Positions 7,691 through 15,563 are shown, numbered from the stretch's first letter. The stretch: 39,429 nt of DNA from Dorea sp. CAG:317 (GCA_000433535.1 FR892671.1:29495-68923), one strand, 5' to 3'. Notes: generated by a model from the sequence alone, not told the origin. Program-made: numbers and translations.

Positions 7691-7727
7691 AAACGCCACT
7701 TATAGATATTTCCTATATATGGCGTTT
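7691..7727 (-). terminator. Terminator after lysR
   Basis: On the minus strand AAACGCCA and TGGCGTTT form an 8-bp stem followed by TTTTATTT. The loop contains TATAG...CTATA, which can extend the stem and is also the LysR-type box C. It ends the PHP-yedF-selDAB-lysR operon 24 bases after the lysR stop. Confidence 0.85.
7700..7718 (-). promoter_or_regulatory. Candidate LysR-type box C, upstream of the cysteine desulfurase operon
   Basis: TTATAG-ATATTTC-CTATAT matches 11 of 12 positions of TTATAG-N7-CTATAA. Its centre is about 72 bases upstream of the predicted start site, the classical position of a LysR recognition site. It forms the loop of the lysR terminator. Confidence 0.7.
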
Positions 7728-7750
7728 CTTTTTCTCCAGTTACCCTTCTC

Positions 7751-8662
7751 TTATCTGGGTATATTGTAAACTTCTTTTACCACCTTAATAAATCGTTCCG
7801 CACTCCTTGTCATCTGGTAGTTTTTGTTATAAACAAGGTTGATGTCACGCCCCTCATCACTATTTGGAATCGGGAACGCAAGAATCTCGCCATTTGCCAC
7901 TTCATCAGCCGTTGCAAGCTTAGACAGCACCGAAATCCCCATCCCCTGCCGGACAGATTTTTTGATCGTCTCCTGATTCTCAATGCTTGCAATGATATCA
8001 AGGCCTGCAAATTTCACACCGGCTCCTTTTAGCTGAAGCTCCGCCTCTTTTCTTGTACCGGAACCTTCTTCTCTCATGATTACATGTTCTTTCTTAATCC
8101 ATGAAATATCTTCTTTATTTCCTTGCGCCAATTCCTGATACTTCGGCGTATTCGGCGTGATGATCACAAGCTCATCCTTATAAAACGGAATATATTTACA
8201 ATGCTTCTTTTCCAGTACCGTTCCGGTAAACCCGATATCTACCCGATGATCCACAATCTGCATGACTACTTTACTACTGTCCGTCTCTTGAATCCGAATC
8301 TGCTCCTGCGGATATCTTTCGCTAAATCTTGTTAACACCTCCGGAAGAAGATACTGTGCCGGAATCGTGGAAGCCGCTATGGTCACCGCATGTGACTCCC
8401 CTTCCTCATCCATTCCGAAAGTAACTTCAATTTCCCGCTGAAGATCCAGCATCTGCTTCGCGTATTTGTATAATTTAATTCCATCTTCCGACAGACTTAC
8501 CTCTTTGGTATTTCTCACAAACAGCCTTGCATTCAGTTCTCTCTCCAGTGAAGAAATATGAGAACTGATCGTGGGCTGTGTCAAAAACAATTCTTTTGCT
8601 GCCTTTGAAAAGCTGCCTCCCTCCGCAACCTGTACAAAAGCCTCCAACTGCTTCAAATTCAT
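7751..8662 (-). CDS. Selenium metabolism-associated LysR family regulator
   Basis: A 303-residue LysR-type regulator. The winged helix-turn-helix is at residues 1-60 (MNLKQLEAFVQVAEGGSFSK, then TQPTISSHISSLE), followed by a linker helix and a periplasmic-binding-like effector domain (AASTIPAQYLLPEVL; MREEGSGTRKEAE; VRQGMGISVLSKLA). Its ATG overlaps the selB stop (TAATG), so it is translationally coupled to selB and is the last gene of the sel operon. LysR proteins with this neighbourhood are annotated as selenium-associated; the effector is unknown. It is the natural candidate to bind the TTATAG-N7-CTATAA boxes, including the one before its own operon. Confidence 0.9.
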   Translation of the reverse strand: MNLKQLEAFVQVAEGGSFSKAAKELFLTQPTISSHISSLERELNARLFVRNTKEVSLSEDGIKLYKYAKQMLDLQREIEVTFGMDEEGESHAVTIAASTIPAQYLLPEVLTRFSERYPQEQIRIQETDSSKVVMQIVDHRVDIGFTGTVLEKKHCKYIPFYKDELVIITPNTPKYQELAQGNKEDISWIKKEHVIMREEGSGTRKEAELQLKGAGVKFAGLDIIASIENQETIKKSVRQGMGISVLSKLATADEVANGEILAFPIPNSDEGRDINLVYNKNYQMTRSAERFIKVVKEVYNIPR

Positions 8663-10575
8663 TAGTATGCCACCCTCTCACTCTCTGCTCCGGTTTTCTT
8701 TGTCACTTTAATACTGTCCATATATTCCAGTATCGGTTTTGCGCTCTTCCTGCTCGTCCCGAAGATATCTCTCACCTGAGCAATCGTAATAAGTCCCTCT
8801 TCCTTTAATTTGGTCTGAATGACTGTCTTTGCCTCTTCCATATAGGCGGTCAGTGTATACATGTCATCCGTAACCTTTACAACCTCTTTTTCCTCTAATA
8901 AAATATTCAATATATCGTCTGACACCGCTCCGTCTTTCCCCTGAAATTCAATCTCAGAGTAGCGGACAAAGTCATATTTTGCGTTCTTCAATGTGGCAAG
9001 AATCTTGCGCGATACACGTTCATACACTGCATCTTTACAGATCTCAAACTCCGGTGTACCAAGGAACTCCTCCGTTCGCTTAATCTCGCCTTCCTCTTCC
9101 AGAAGTTCCACAATTTTGTCAAATACATTCGGTTTCACTTTCTTAAAATACGTCATCTGAACTTCCGCTTTTTTCATTCCATACCGGTACGGATACTTTT
9201 CTTCAAATGTCCTCAGCGCATTTTTCAGCGTATGAACTGCTGCCCGTTTAGAATCCGCATGCCACACATACGTATCTTTTCTCATGGCAAATGTATCTAC
9301 CAGCTTTTGCTCTCGCAGTTCTTCTACATCCTTTTGCACTTCCTCCATAGAAAGCGCGGTCAGTTTGGCAAGCTCTGAAAGTGTGATCAGTGTATCCGCA
9401 TGTTCCCGCACGTGAAGCTCGATAACATCTGCGGAAGAACCAGATTCTTTTCGCTTCAGTTCCTCAATAACCTGTGGCTGGAACCGCTTCTTAATTCCCG
9501 GATTCGGTTCCAGTACAACACCTCCGCCGATCGTTTCCATCGGTGAATAGAAACGAACTACAAATTTATCCCCACGTCTTACCGCAATTTCCTCTTCCAG
9601 GCGAAGCTGCACATAACCGCTCTCGCCCGGTCCGATCTCCTCTTTGTCAAGAAGCACCGCACGACACAAGATTTCACTTGTCCCGGTAAAGAAATGAAGT
9701 CTGGAATGATTGGTCAGCACTCGCATAGAGGAATCAAGCACCGACAATTTTACATCCAGAAGATCCGTATTTCTCATACTGTTTGGAGGCGCAAGCACAC
9801 ACCCTCTCTTAATCTCATGTTTCTTCACATTCGAAAGGTTGATCGCCACACGCTGTCCCGCATAACACTCTTTCTTATCCTCTCCGTGTACTTGAATACT
9901 TCGTATCTTACACTCTTTCCCGATCGGATACATTTCCAGTGCATCCTCTTTGGAAATGGTCCCTGACACAAGTGTTCCCGTTATCACCGTCCCAAATCCA
10001 GACAGACTGAAGGCACGGTCAATAGGCAGCCTTGGGATGGTGCTTGTATCTTTGGCTGTCACATCATCAGAAGTAAGCTGCACAATCTCATCTACAAGTT
10101 CCGCAATCCCTTCCCCTGTAGCCGCTGATACTTTCACAACCGGCGCATGCTCAAGAAAAGTACCCGCCAGTTCTTCTCTGACTTCTTCTTCTACAAGTTC
10201 CAGCCACTCTTCATCAACTAAGTCACATTTATTTAATACAATAATACTTTTCTCAATCCCAAGAAGACTTAAAATATCCATATGTTCTCTTGTCTGCGGC
10301 ATAATCCCCTCATCTGCTGCAATGACCAAAAGAACCAGATCCATACCTACCACACCGGCAACCATGTTATTGATAAATTTCTCATGCCCCGGCACATCTA
10401 TAATTCCAGCCCGGTCTCCCGTAGGCAGGTCAAAATAGGTAAACCCAAGATCAATCGTAATTCCTCTTCTCTGCTCTTCTTCCCACCGATCTGTATTTCT
10501 TCCGGTCAACGCCCGGATAAGTGTTGTCTTCCCGTGATCGATATGTCCGGCAGTACCGATAATAATGTTTTTCAT
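8662..10575 (-). CDS. selB: Selenocysteine-specific translation elongation factor SelB
   Basis: SelB is the EF-Tu-like GTPase that delivers Sec-tRNA to UGA codons and binds the SECIS hairpin. It has 637 residues. The G motifs are GHIDHGKTT at 10-18, DVPGHEKF at 60-67 and NKCD at 115-118. EF-Tu-like domains 2 and 3 follow, including VITGTLVSGTI near 190. The C-terminal third is a run of winged helices that bind SECIS RNA, ending IFGTSRKSAKPILEYMD. The ribosome site TTAGGAG overlaps the selA stop, and the stop overlaps the lysR start. The length is normal for the family. Confidence 0.96.
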   Translation of the reverse strand: MKNIIIGTAGHIDHGKTTLIRALTGRNTDRWEEEQRRGITIDLGFTYFDLPTGDRAGIIDVPGHEKFINNMVAGVVGMDLVLLVIAADEGIMPQTREHMDILSLLGIEKSIIVLNKCDLVDEEWLELVEEEVREELAGTFLEHAPVVKVSAATGEGIAELVDEIVQLTSDDVTAKDTSTIPRLPIDRAFSLSGFGTVITGTLVSGTISKEDALEMYPIGKECKIRSIQVHGEDKKECYAGQRVAINLSNVKKHEIKRGCVLAPPNSMRNTDLLDVKLSVLDSSMRVLTNHSRLHFFTGTSEILCRAVLLDKEEIGPGESGYVQLRLEEEIAVRRGDKFVVRFYSPMETIGGGVVLEPNPGIKKRFQPQVIEELKRKESGSSADVIELHVREHADTLITLSELAKLTALSMEEVQKDVEELREQKLVDTFAMRKDTYVWHADSKRAAVHTLKNALRTFEEKYPYRYGMKKAEVQMTYFKKVKPNVFDKIVELLEEEGEIKRTEEFLGTPEFEICKDAVYERVSRKILATLKNAKYDFVRYSEIEFQGKDGAVSDDILNILLEEKEVVKVTDDMYTLTAYMEEAKTVIQTKLKEEGLITIAQVRDIFGTSRKSAKPILEYMDSIKVTKKTGAESERVAY

Positions 10576-10587
10576 CTTTCTTTGCTC

Positions 10588-12015
10588 CTAACGTCCTTCT
10601 ACCTTGCTGTCTTCTTCCATGACCGCATACTCTACAAACTGGTCAGTAATCTTTCGAAACTGACTCTTATCCACGGTCCGCACATCGATCAAAACGGTGT
10701 CATTGGCTGTTCTTGGAATGACCGGAATCGGAAGATGACGCATACGCATCTCCAATTCTGCGACACTTATTTTCTCCGGTCTCATCGCAACCGCCATGCT
10801 CGGAATCCGCTCCAGCGGAAGTGAACCGCCGCCAATCTGTGACTCACACGGCTCCGTCTTAATACTTGCCGGAAGTTTTGCCCTGTTCAGCATTCGGCTT
10901 AAGCTTCTGGCATCCGCAGTTACCTCTTCCAACGATTTTGTGATCATACGAAGAACCGGTATATTCTGAATCGCCTTTTCTTCGGATAAATATTCCTGAA
11001 GGACCAGTTCCAGTGTAGCAGCTGTGAATTTATCAATTCGAAGCGCACGTGTCAGCTGATTTTTTTTCATCTTGTCAATGTATTTCTTTTTCCCGATAAT
11101 GATTCCGGCCTGTGGACCTCCAAGCAGCTTATCGCCGCTAAAGCATACCACATCCGCACCTTTGGCAATGGATTCCTGTACAGTAGGTTCATGGGTCAGA
11201 CCGTATTTTGCAAGGTCTACAAGCACACCGCTCCCCAGATCCTCAATCACCGGAAGATCGTATTCCTTCGCCAGCGGAATCAATGCATCAATATCCACCG
11301 TATCCGTAAAGCCAACGATTCTGTAGTTACTCGTATGCACTTTTAAAAGAGCTTTCGTCTCTTCTGTGATCGCTTCTTCGTAATCACTATAGTGCGTTTT
11401 ATTCGTAGTTCCCACTTCCACAAGTGTGGCTCCGCTTTGTTCCATTACATCCGGGATTCGGAATTTTCCACCGATTTCTACCAGCTCTCCACGGGAAACT
11501 ACAACCTCTCCGCCCTTTGCAAGCGAGCTTAAAATAAGCATCACAGAAGCCGCATTATTATTTACCGCCATTGCAGCCTCAGCACCGGTGATTTTACAGA
11601 GAAGCTTCTCAAAATGGGAATAACGTTCTCCACGTTTACCTGCCTCAAGATTATATTCCAGATTCGAATAACCGGTCGCGATCTCGGCCACCCGCTTCAT
11701 ATGTTCTACCCCAATGGGAGCGCGCCCCAGGTTCGTGTGGAGGATTGTTCCCGTACCGTTGATCACCATACGCATATTTGGCGTATGCATAGCCTCTACC
11801 GACTGTCTGATATGACTTGTCAGCAGCTCGATCTGACGCCTTCCTTCTTCTTCCTCTTCACACCGGCCAATATATGCTCTCAGCTTATCCATCTCTGTAT
11901 GCACAGCTTCCATAACCGTCTCTCTGCTGTAACGTAAGATCAGCTCCTTTATTTCTTCCTCTTCCAACAGTATGTCAACCTTCGGTATACTGCGGTACAA
12001 CATATTTTTATTCAT
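10588..12015 (-). CDS. selA: L-seryl-tRNA(Sec) selenium transferase SelA
   Basis: SelA is the PLP enzyme that converts seryl-tRNA(Sec) to selenocysteyl-tRNA(Sec) using selenophosphate. The protein has 475 residues. An N-terminal helical tRNA-binding domain (SIPKVDILLEEEEIKELI) is followed by NGTGTILHTNLGRAPI, AVNNNAASVML, and the PLP lysine at about K296 in CFSGDKLLGGPQAG. Family landmarks such as IEDLGSGVLVDL are present and the length is typical. It starts 14 bases after the selD stop and ends 12 bases before selB, so selD-selA-selB are tightly coupled. Confidence 0.96.
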   Translation of the reverse strand: MNKNMLYRSIPKVDILLEEEEIKELILRYSRETVMEAVHTEMDKLRAYIGRCEEEEEGRRQIELLTSHIRQSVEAMHTPNMRMVINGTGTILHTNLGRAPIGVEHMKRVAEIATGYSNLEYNLEAGKRGERYSHFEKLLCKITGAEAAMAVNNNAASVMLILSSLAKGGEVVVSRGELVEIGGKFRIPDVMEQSGATLVEVGTTNKTHYSDYEEAITEETKALLKVHTSNYRIVGFTDTVDIDALIPLAKEYDLPVIEDLGSGVLVDLAKYGLTHEPTVQESIAKGADVVCFSGDKLLGGPQAGIIIGKKKYIDKMKKNQLTRALRIDKFTAATLELVLQEYLSEEKAIQNIPVLRMITKSLEEVTADARSLSRMLNRAKLPASIKTEPCESQIGGGSLPLERIPSMAVAMRPEKISVAELEMRMRHLPIPVIPRTANDTVLIDVRTVDKSQFRKITDQFVEYAVMEEDSKVEGR

Positions 12016-12029
12016 CTTTCTTTTCCTTT

Positions 12030-13070
12030 CTAGAACAGTCGGATTAATTTATCGCTCTTTGGTGCAACCTTACCGATAATTGATACGGTTGTATCCATAT
12101 TCGCCGCTTTAAAGTCCTCCAACATCGGTTTTACATCCTTTTCTGCCACACTAATGAGCAGCCCGCCGGATGTCTGCGGGTCATAGAGAAGGTCCAGATA
12201 GTGTTCTGCCACAGAACCGGACTCTACTTTACCGATCGAATAGCCGCGGTTTTTATACGCTCCTGCCGGAATCAGCCCCATTTTGGCATAATCAATGGCA
12301 TCTGTCAGATACGCAATATCTGTCACGTTGATTTCAAAGGTTACATCACTTGCTGATGCCATCTCCACGCAATGCCCCAAAAGTCCAAAGCCTGTAATAT
12401 CCGTACATGCACTGACATCGTATTTTTCCACTGCCTGTTTTCCTTTTTTATTCAGAGACGCCATTACCTTCTGTGCCTCTCTGATTGCCTCAGGAGAAGC
12501 CATATCGGCTTTGATCGCTGTATTTACGATACCGCTTCCGATCTGCTTCGTCAGCACAAGCACATCCCCCGGACGACAGCCATAATTTTTGAAAATCTTA
12601 TCCGGATGCACGAAGCCTGACACACACAGACCGTACTTCGGCTCATCATCCTGCACAGAATGTCCACCGACAAGAACAGCTCCCGCCTCTTTTACCTTAT
12701 CGGCTCCTCCGGCAAGAATATCACCTAAGATCGCCGGGTCCAGACAATTCGGAAATCCTACGATATTTAATGCCACCGCAGGTTCTCCTCCCATAGCCCA
12801 GACATCACTCAAAGAGTTGGCAGCTGCAATTTGTCCGAACATGTAAGGTTCGTCCACGATCGGTGTAAAGAAATCCACCGTCTGGATCATCGCAATATCG
12901 TCCGTTACTTTATAAATCGCAGCATCATCAGATGTCTCAATTCCGACGATCAGATTTTTATCCTCAAATTTCGGAAGCTTACCCAGAACCTGGGCAAGGG
13001 TCTCAGGACCTATCTTCGCTGCTCAGCCTGCAGTCTTACTTAAACTGGTCAATTTTACATCTTTTTTCAT
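12030..13070 (-). CDS. selD: Selenide, water dikinase SelD, selenocysteine-containing (UGA at codon 16)
   Basis: SelD makes selenophosphate from selenide and ATP. The full gene has 347 codons and starts MKKDVKLTSLSKTAG-U-AAKIGPETLAQ; the in-frame TGA at 13025-13023 encodes Sec at the catalytic position, where other SelD proteins have Cys or Sec. Reading from the internal Met at 12890 would lose the catalytic residue. Other landmarks are GIETSDDAAIYKV (aligned to the ATP/metal site), VDFFTPIVDEPYMFGQIAAANSLSDVWAMGG, LVGGHSVQDDEPKYGL, ITGFGLLGHCVEMA and DPQTSGGLLISV. AAAGGAG precedes the start by about 12 bases. Because it is a selenoprotein, its synthesis depends on its own product. It sits between yedF and selA. 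Confidence 0.95.
12978..12998 (-). promoter_or_regulatory. Candidate SECIS element in selD
   Basis: Downstream of the selD UGA the minus strand forms CTTGCCCAG-GTT-CTGGGTAAG, a 9-bp stem with one G-U wobble and a 3-base loop starting with G. The loop starts 33 bases after the UGA. Spacing, small loop and a G at the loop start agree with the general bacterial SECIS pattern. A shorter hairpin, GGTC-CTGA-GACC, lies closer to the UGA (12999-13010) and is an alternative. Confidence 0.65.
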
Positions 13071-13114
13071 ACTTTTCCCATTCTCCTTTGATTTTCATCC
13101 CATATGCAAATGAA

Positions 13115-13149
13115 GGCCGAACTCCCTGTTTCTACACATAGGTCCGGCC
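13115..13149 (-). other. Stem-loop in the yedF-selD gap
   Basis: On the minus strand GGCCGGAC and GTTCGGCC form an 8-bp stem (one G-U pair) with a loop of about 19 bases, 45 bases before the selD start. No T-run follows, so it is not a standard terminator. It might attenuate or stabilise the selD message. Confidence 0.5.
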
Positions 13150-13186
13150 CTTTCTTTCCATTGTTATAGTCTTTTCCTTCACTCTT

Positions 13187-13789
13187 CTATGGACGGATGA
13201 TCTTGCCAGCATTCGCCATCGTCTCCACGATGCTGTACATATTAGTCACTGTTCCCACTGCCAGCTTCTCTTTTAATCCATAGTAATCAAGACATGTTCC
13301 GCATGTCATGATCTCTACTCCCTGAGCCTCCAGTGACTTTAAGTCCTCCAGAGAATCAGAGCCTTCTGCTGTTAATGTAGCACCACCATTATAGAATAAC
13401 ATAGTCTTTGGCAGTTTATCAAGCTGTGTAACCGCAAAAATGAATCCTTTGATCAACACCTTGCCAAGTGCATCATTTCCCTCTCCCATGCGGTCTGATG
13501 CAATAACTACAACTGTATTATCTCTGGCATCCGGCTGGCATACTGCTTCCTCAGCTCCTGCTTCCACTGCGCCCTTTGCCTGAATCACCACTTTAAATTC
13601 TTTCTCAGCAATCTTCTCAGAAGAAACCTCTGCGCCTGTGCTTGCAGCCATCTTCGTTACATTCTGTACGGCAATTTCATTATCCACTAAAACTTCAATC
13701 GTCTCCGGTCCCTGAAGTTCCTGCATTGCCTTCTTCGTCTTAATCACCGGAATCGGACAATTGTCTCCTATAGCGTTTACTGTAATCAT
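13187..13789 (-). CDS. yedF: YedF, sulfurtransferase-like selenium metabolism protein
   Basis: A 200-residue two-domain protein. The N-terminal TusA-like domain has C11 in NCPIPV. A linker at about residues 72-92 leads to a DsrE-like domain beginning NTVVVIASDRMGEGND, with C163 and C166 in MTCGTCLDYYGL. YedF-type proteins occur next to SelD in many selenium users and are presumed to bind or relay selenium. The start follows AAGGAGG. It lies between the PHP gene (51-base gap) and selD (116-base gap). A LysR-type box at 13825-13843 precedes it. Confidence 0.93.
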   Translation of the reverse strand: MITVNAIGDNCPIPVIKTKKAMQELQGPETIEVLVDNEIAVQNVTKMAASTGAEVSSEKIAEKEFKVVIQAKGAVEAGAEEAVCQPDARDNTVVVIASDRMGEGNDALGKVLIKGFIFAVTQLDKLPKTMLFYNGGATLTAEGSDSLEDLKSLEAQGVEIMTCGTCLDYYGLKEKLAVGTVTNMYSIVETMANAGKIIRP

Positions 13790-13824
13790 GATATTTTCCT
13801 CCTTCTGTAACCTTCCCCAAACAC

Positions 13825-13843
13825 TTATAGATATATTCTATCA
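13825..13843 (-). promoter_or_regulatory. Candidate LysR-type box D, upstream of yedF
   Basis: TTATAG-ATATATT-CTATCA matches 10 of 12 positions. It overlaps the last codons of the PHP gene and lies 36-54 bases before the yedF start. A possible minus-strand promoter (TTTACC-N17-TAGAAT) has its -10 inside the box, so this copy would fit repression or feedback rather than activation. Confidence 0.5.
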
Positions 13844-14494
13844 CTGTTGTCTGGAAAGGTAAATATATTTTTTATGATTTACCATATGGTATTCACCATC
13901 TTTATAATACACCGGGCACATTCTTCCCTCTTTGAAAGCTTCGAGAAATTCCTCCATATTGTGAACCTCTCTTGGGAAATAAGTTGCGCACACGCCAACC
14001 TTCTCAGGCACATGGCAGTCACTGGCTCCCAGTGTGAAAAGTCCCAATTCTTCCGCATACTCTGCCGCCTTATAGCACGCCTCTACAGAAGTGCTTCCAT
14101 TTAACACTTCCAGACCGTCCAGACCTTTCACTTCCCGTAAGTGTTCTTCCAGCCCGCGTCTGTTATTGCGAAACGGATGCGCCGCAAAGCACACACCACC
14201 CTGTTTCTTCACAAGATCAATAAAATCCTGTGCCGGAATCCGCTCGTTCGGATACTCGTCAATTCCAAACGCTACGATGTCCCCCTGAAGAGAAAAATAC
14301 TCAATTCCGACAAAAACAGGAAATCCCGTTGTCTTTGTATATTCTGCCGCATAATCTTTCAACCCCATACTGTCATGGTCTGTAATACAGATGGCGTCAA
14401 GACCTTTTTCTTTCGCGATCCGAACCATTTCATCTAATTTTAAAAAGCTGTCTTTTGAAAATGTCATTTCGTGCATATGCATATCAATCAACAT
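13841..14494 (-). CDS. PHP-domain metal-dependent phosphoesterase family protein (selenium operon)
   Basis: This 217-residue PHP-family protein has the metal-binding motifs MHMH near the N-terminus, ITDHDSMG at about 38-45, CFAAHPFRNN near 113 and GASDCHVPE near 168. PHP proteins hydrolyse phosphoesters with two or three metal ions. It is the first gene of the operon that continues with yedF, selD, selA, selB and lysR. A role in selenium metabolism is therefore likely but undefined; the substrate cannot be predicted. AGAGGAGAG precedes the start and the promoter is at 14539-14567. Confidence 0.88.
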   Translation of the reverse strand: MLIDMHMHEMTFSKDSFLKLDEMVRIAKEKGLDAICITDHDSMGLKDYAAEYTKTTGFPVFVGIEYFSLQGDIVAFGIDEYPNERIPAQDFIDLVKKQGGVCFAAHPFRNNRRGLEEHLREVKGLDGLEVLNGSTSVEACYKAAEYAEELGLFTLGASDCHVPEKVGVCATYFPREVHNMEEFLEAFKEGRMCPVYYKDGEYHMVNHKKYIYLSRQQ

Positions 14495-14538
14495 AATGCT
14501 CTCTCCTCTTTCATAAGTTGTTCTTATGTTCCATTTCT

Positions 14539-14567
14539 ATTATATAAAGGGAAAGCACAAGCTTCAA
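14539..14567 (-). promoter_or_regulatory. Predicted promoter of the PHP-yedF-selDAB-lysR operon
   Basis: On the minus strand TTGAAG (14562-14567) and TATAAT (14539-14544) are separated by 17 bases, with a predicted start near 14533. The LysR-type box at 14595 begins 56 bases upstream of the start coordinate of this -10. Confidence 0.7.
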
Positions 14568-14594
14568 ATAGAGTTTTATAATAAATCACTCGTT

Positions 14595-14613
14595 TTATAG
14601 GTGTTATCTATAA
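14595..14613. promoter_or_regulatory. LysR-type box E, perfect copy, in the divergent PHP/methyltransferase region
   Basis: TTATAG-GTGTTAT-CTATAA is a perfect inverted repeat with 7-base spacing and contains T-N11-A. It is centred about 71 bases upstream of the predicted start of the selenium operon. On the other side it abuts a weak -35 (TTTCCT, 14618-14623) paired with TATAAT (14641-14646) in front of the methyltransferase, so it could also affect that gene. Confidence 0.72.
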
Positions 14614-14686
14614 ACACTTTCCTTTTCCGGCTCTTCATGCTATAATCCTAGAAGAATCATGATAAAAAACAGAGAGGTTAACTACC

Positions 14687-15547
14687 ATGTGGATTGCAGA
14701 TAATTGGAAAGATTATGAAGTGATAGATTGCAGCAAAGGAGAAAAACTGGAGCGATGGGGAGAATATCTTCTTGTTCGTCCGGACCCGCAGGTCATCTGG
14801 GATACTGAGAAGACACTGCGCGGCTGGAAGCGGATGAACGGCCACTACCACCGCAGCAAAAAGGGCGGCGGTGAATGGGAATTTTTCGATCTGCCAAAAC
14901 AGTGGCAGATTCATTACCGGGATCTTACTTTTAATTTAAAACCATTCAGCTTCAAGCACACCGGATTATTCCCGGAACAGGCTGTAAACTGGGACTGGTT
15001 TTCTGAAAAGATCAAATCTGCCGGCCGCCCTGTCAAAGTATTAAATCTCTTCGCATATACAGGAGGTGCCACATTAGCAGCGGCTGCTGCCGGCGCCAAT
15101 GTTACACACGTAGACGCTTCCAAAGGAATGGTCAACTGGGCAAAAGAAAATGCTGCTTCCTCCAGATTGTCAGACAAGCCGATCCGTTGGCTCGTAGATG
15201 ACTGCGTAAAATTTGTAGAGCGGGAAATCCGCCGCGGTAATCACTACGACGCTATTATTATGGACCCGCCTTCCTACGGAAGAGGACCAAAGGGAGAAAT
15301 CTGGAAAATTGAAGATGCCATTCATCCACTGATCAAATTATGTACAAAGATTTTATCCGATGAGCCTTTATTTTTCCTCGTAAACTCCTACACGACCGGA
15401 CTTGCACCGGCTGTCCTTACCTATATGCTTGCCACAGAGCTGAAGCCATGGAAAGGCCGCGTAGATTCTCAGGAAATCGGACTTCCGGTCACACATTCCG
15501 GTCTTGTACTCCCTTGCGGAGCTTCCGGACGGTGGGAAGCACTTTAA
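14687..15547 (+). CDS. Class I SAM-dependent RNA methyltransferase (RlmI/COG1092-like)
   Basis: A 286-residue SAM-dependent methyltransferase. Motif I is LNLFAYTGGATLAAAAAGA at about 120-138, followed by HVDASKGMVNWAKENA, and the catalytic motif is IIMDPPSYGRGPKGE near 204. The architecture suggests an rRNA cytosine-C5 methyltransferase of the RlmI group but without an N-terminal PUA domain; the target base is uncertain. The gene is divergent from the selenium operon and shares the regulatory gap containing box E. Ribosome site AGAGAGG precedes the ATG by 8-9 bases. Confidence 0.85.
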   Translation: MWIADNWKDYEVIDCSKGEKLERWGEYLLVRPDPQVIWDTEKTLRGWKRMNGHYHRSKKGGGEWEFFDLPKQWQIHYRDLTFNLKPFSFKHTGLFPEQAVNWDWFSEKIKSAGRPVKVLNLFAYTGGATLAAAAAGANVTHVDASKGMVNWAKENAASSRLSDKPIRWLVDDCVKFVEREIRRGNHYDAIIMDPPSYGRGPKGEIWKIEDAIHPLIKLCTKILSDEPLFFLVNSYTTGLAPAVLTYMLATELKPWKGRVDSQEIGLPVTHSGLVLPCGASGRWEAL

Positions 15548-15563
15548 GAGGCTGTCTCCTTTT

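Noticed and set aside
9950..10438. 162-codon + strand frame opposite selB
   Set aside because: It is antisense to a well-supported conserved gene and has no recognisable features.
12030..12890. SelD starting at Met 12890
   Set aside because: This start has no ribosome site and lacks the catalytic segment; the upstream 60 codons match SelD and contain an in-frame Sec codon.
13164..13195. TTATAG ... CTATGG near the yedF stop as another LysR-type box
   Set aside because: The halves are 17 bases apart instead of 7, so the pattern does not match.
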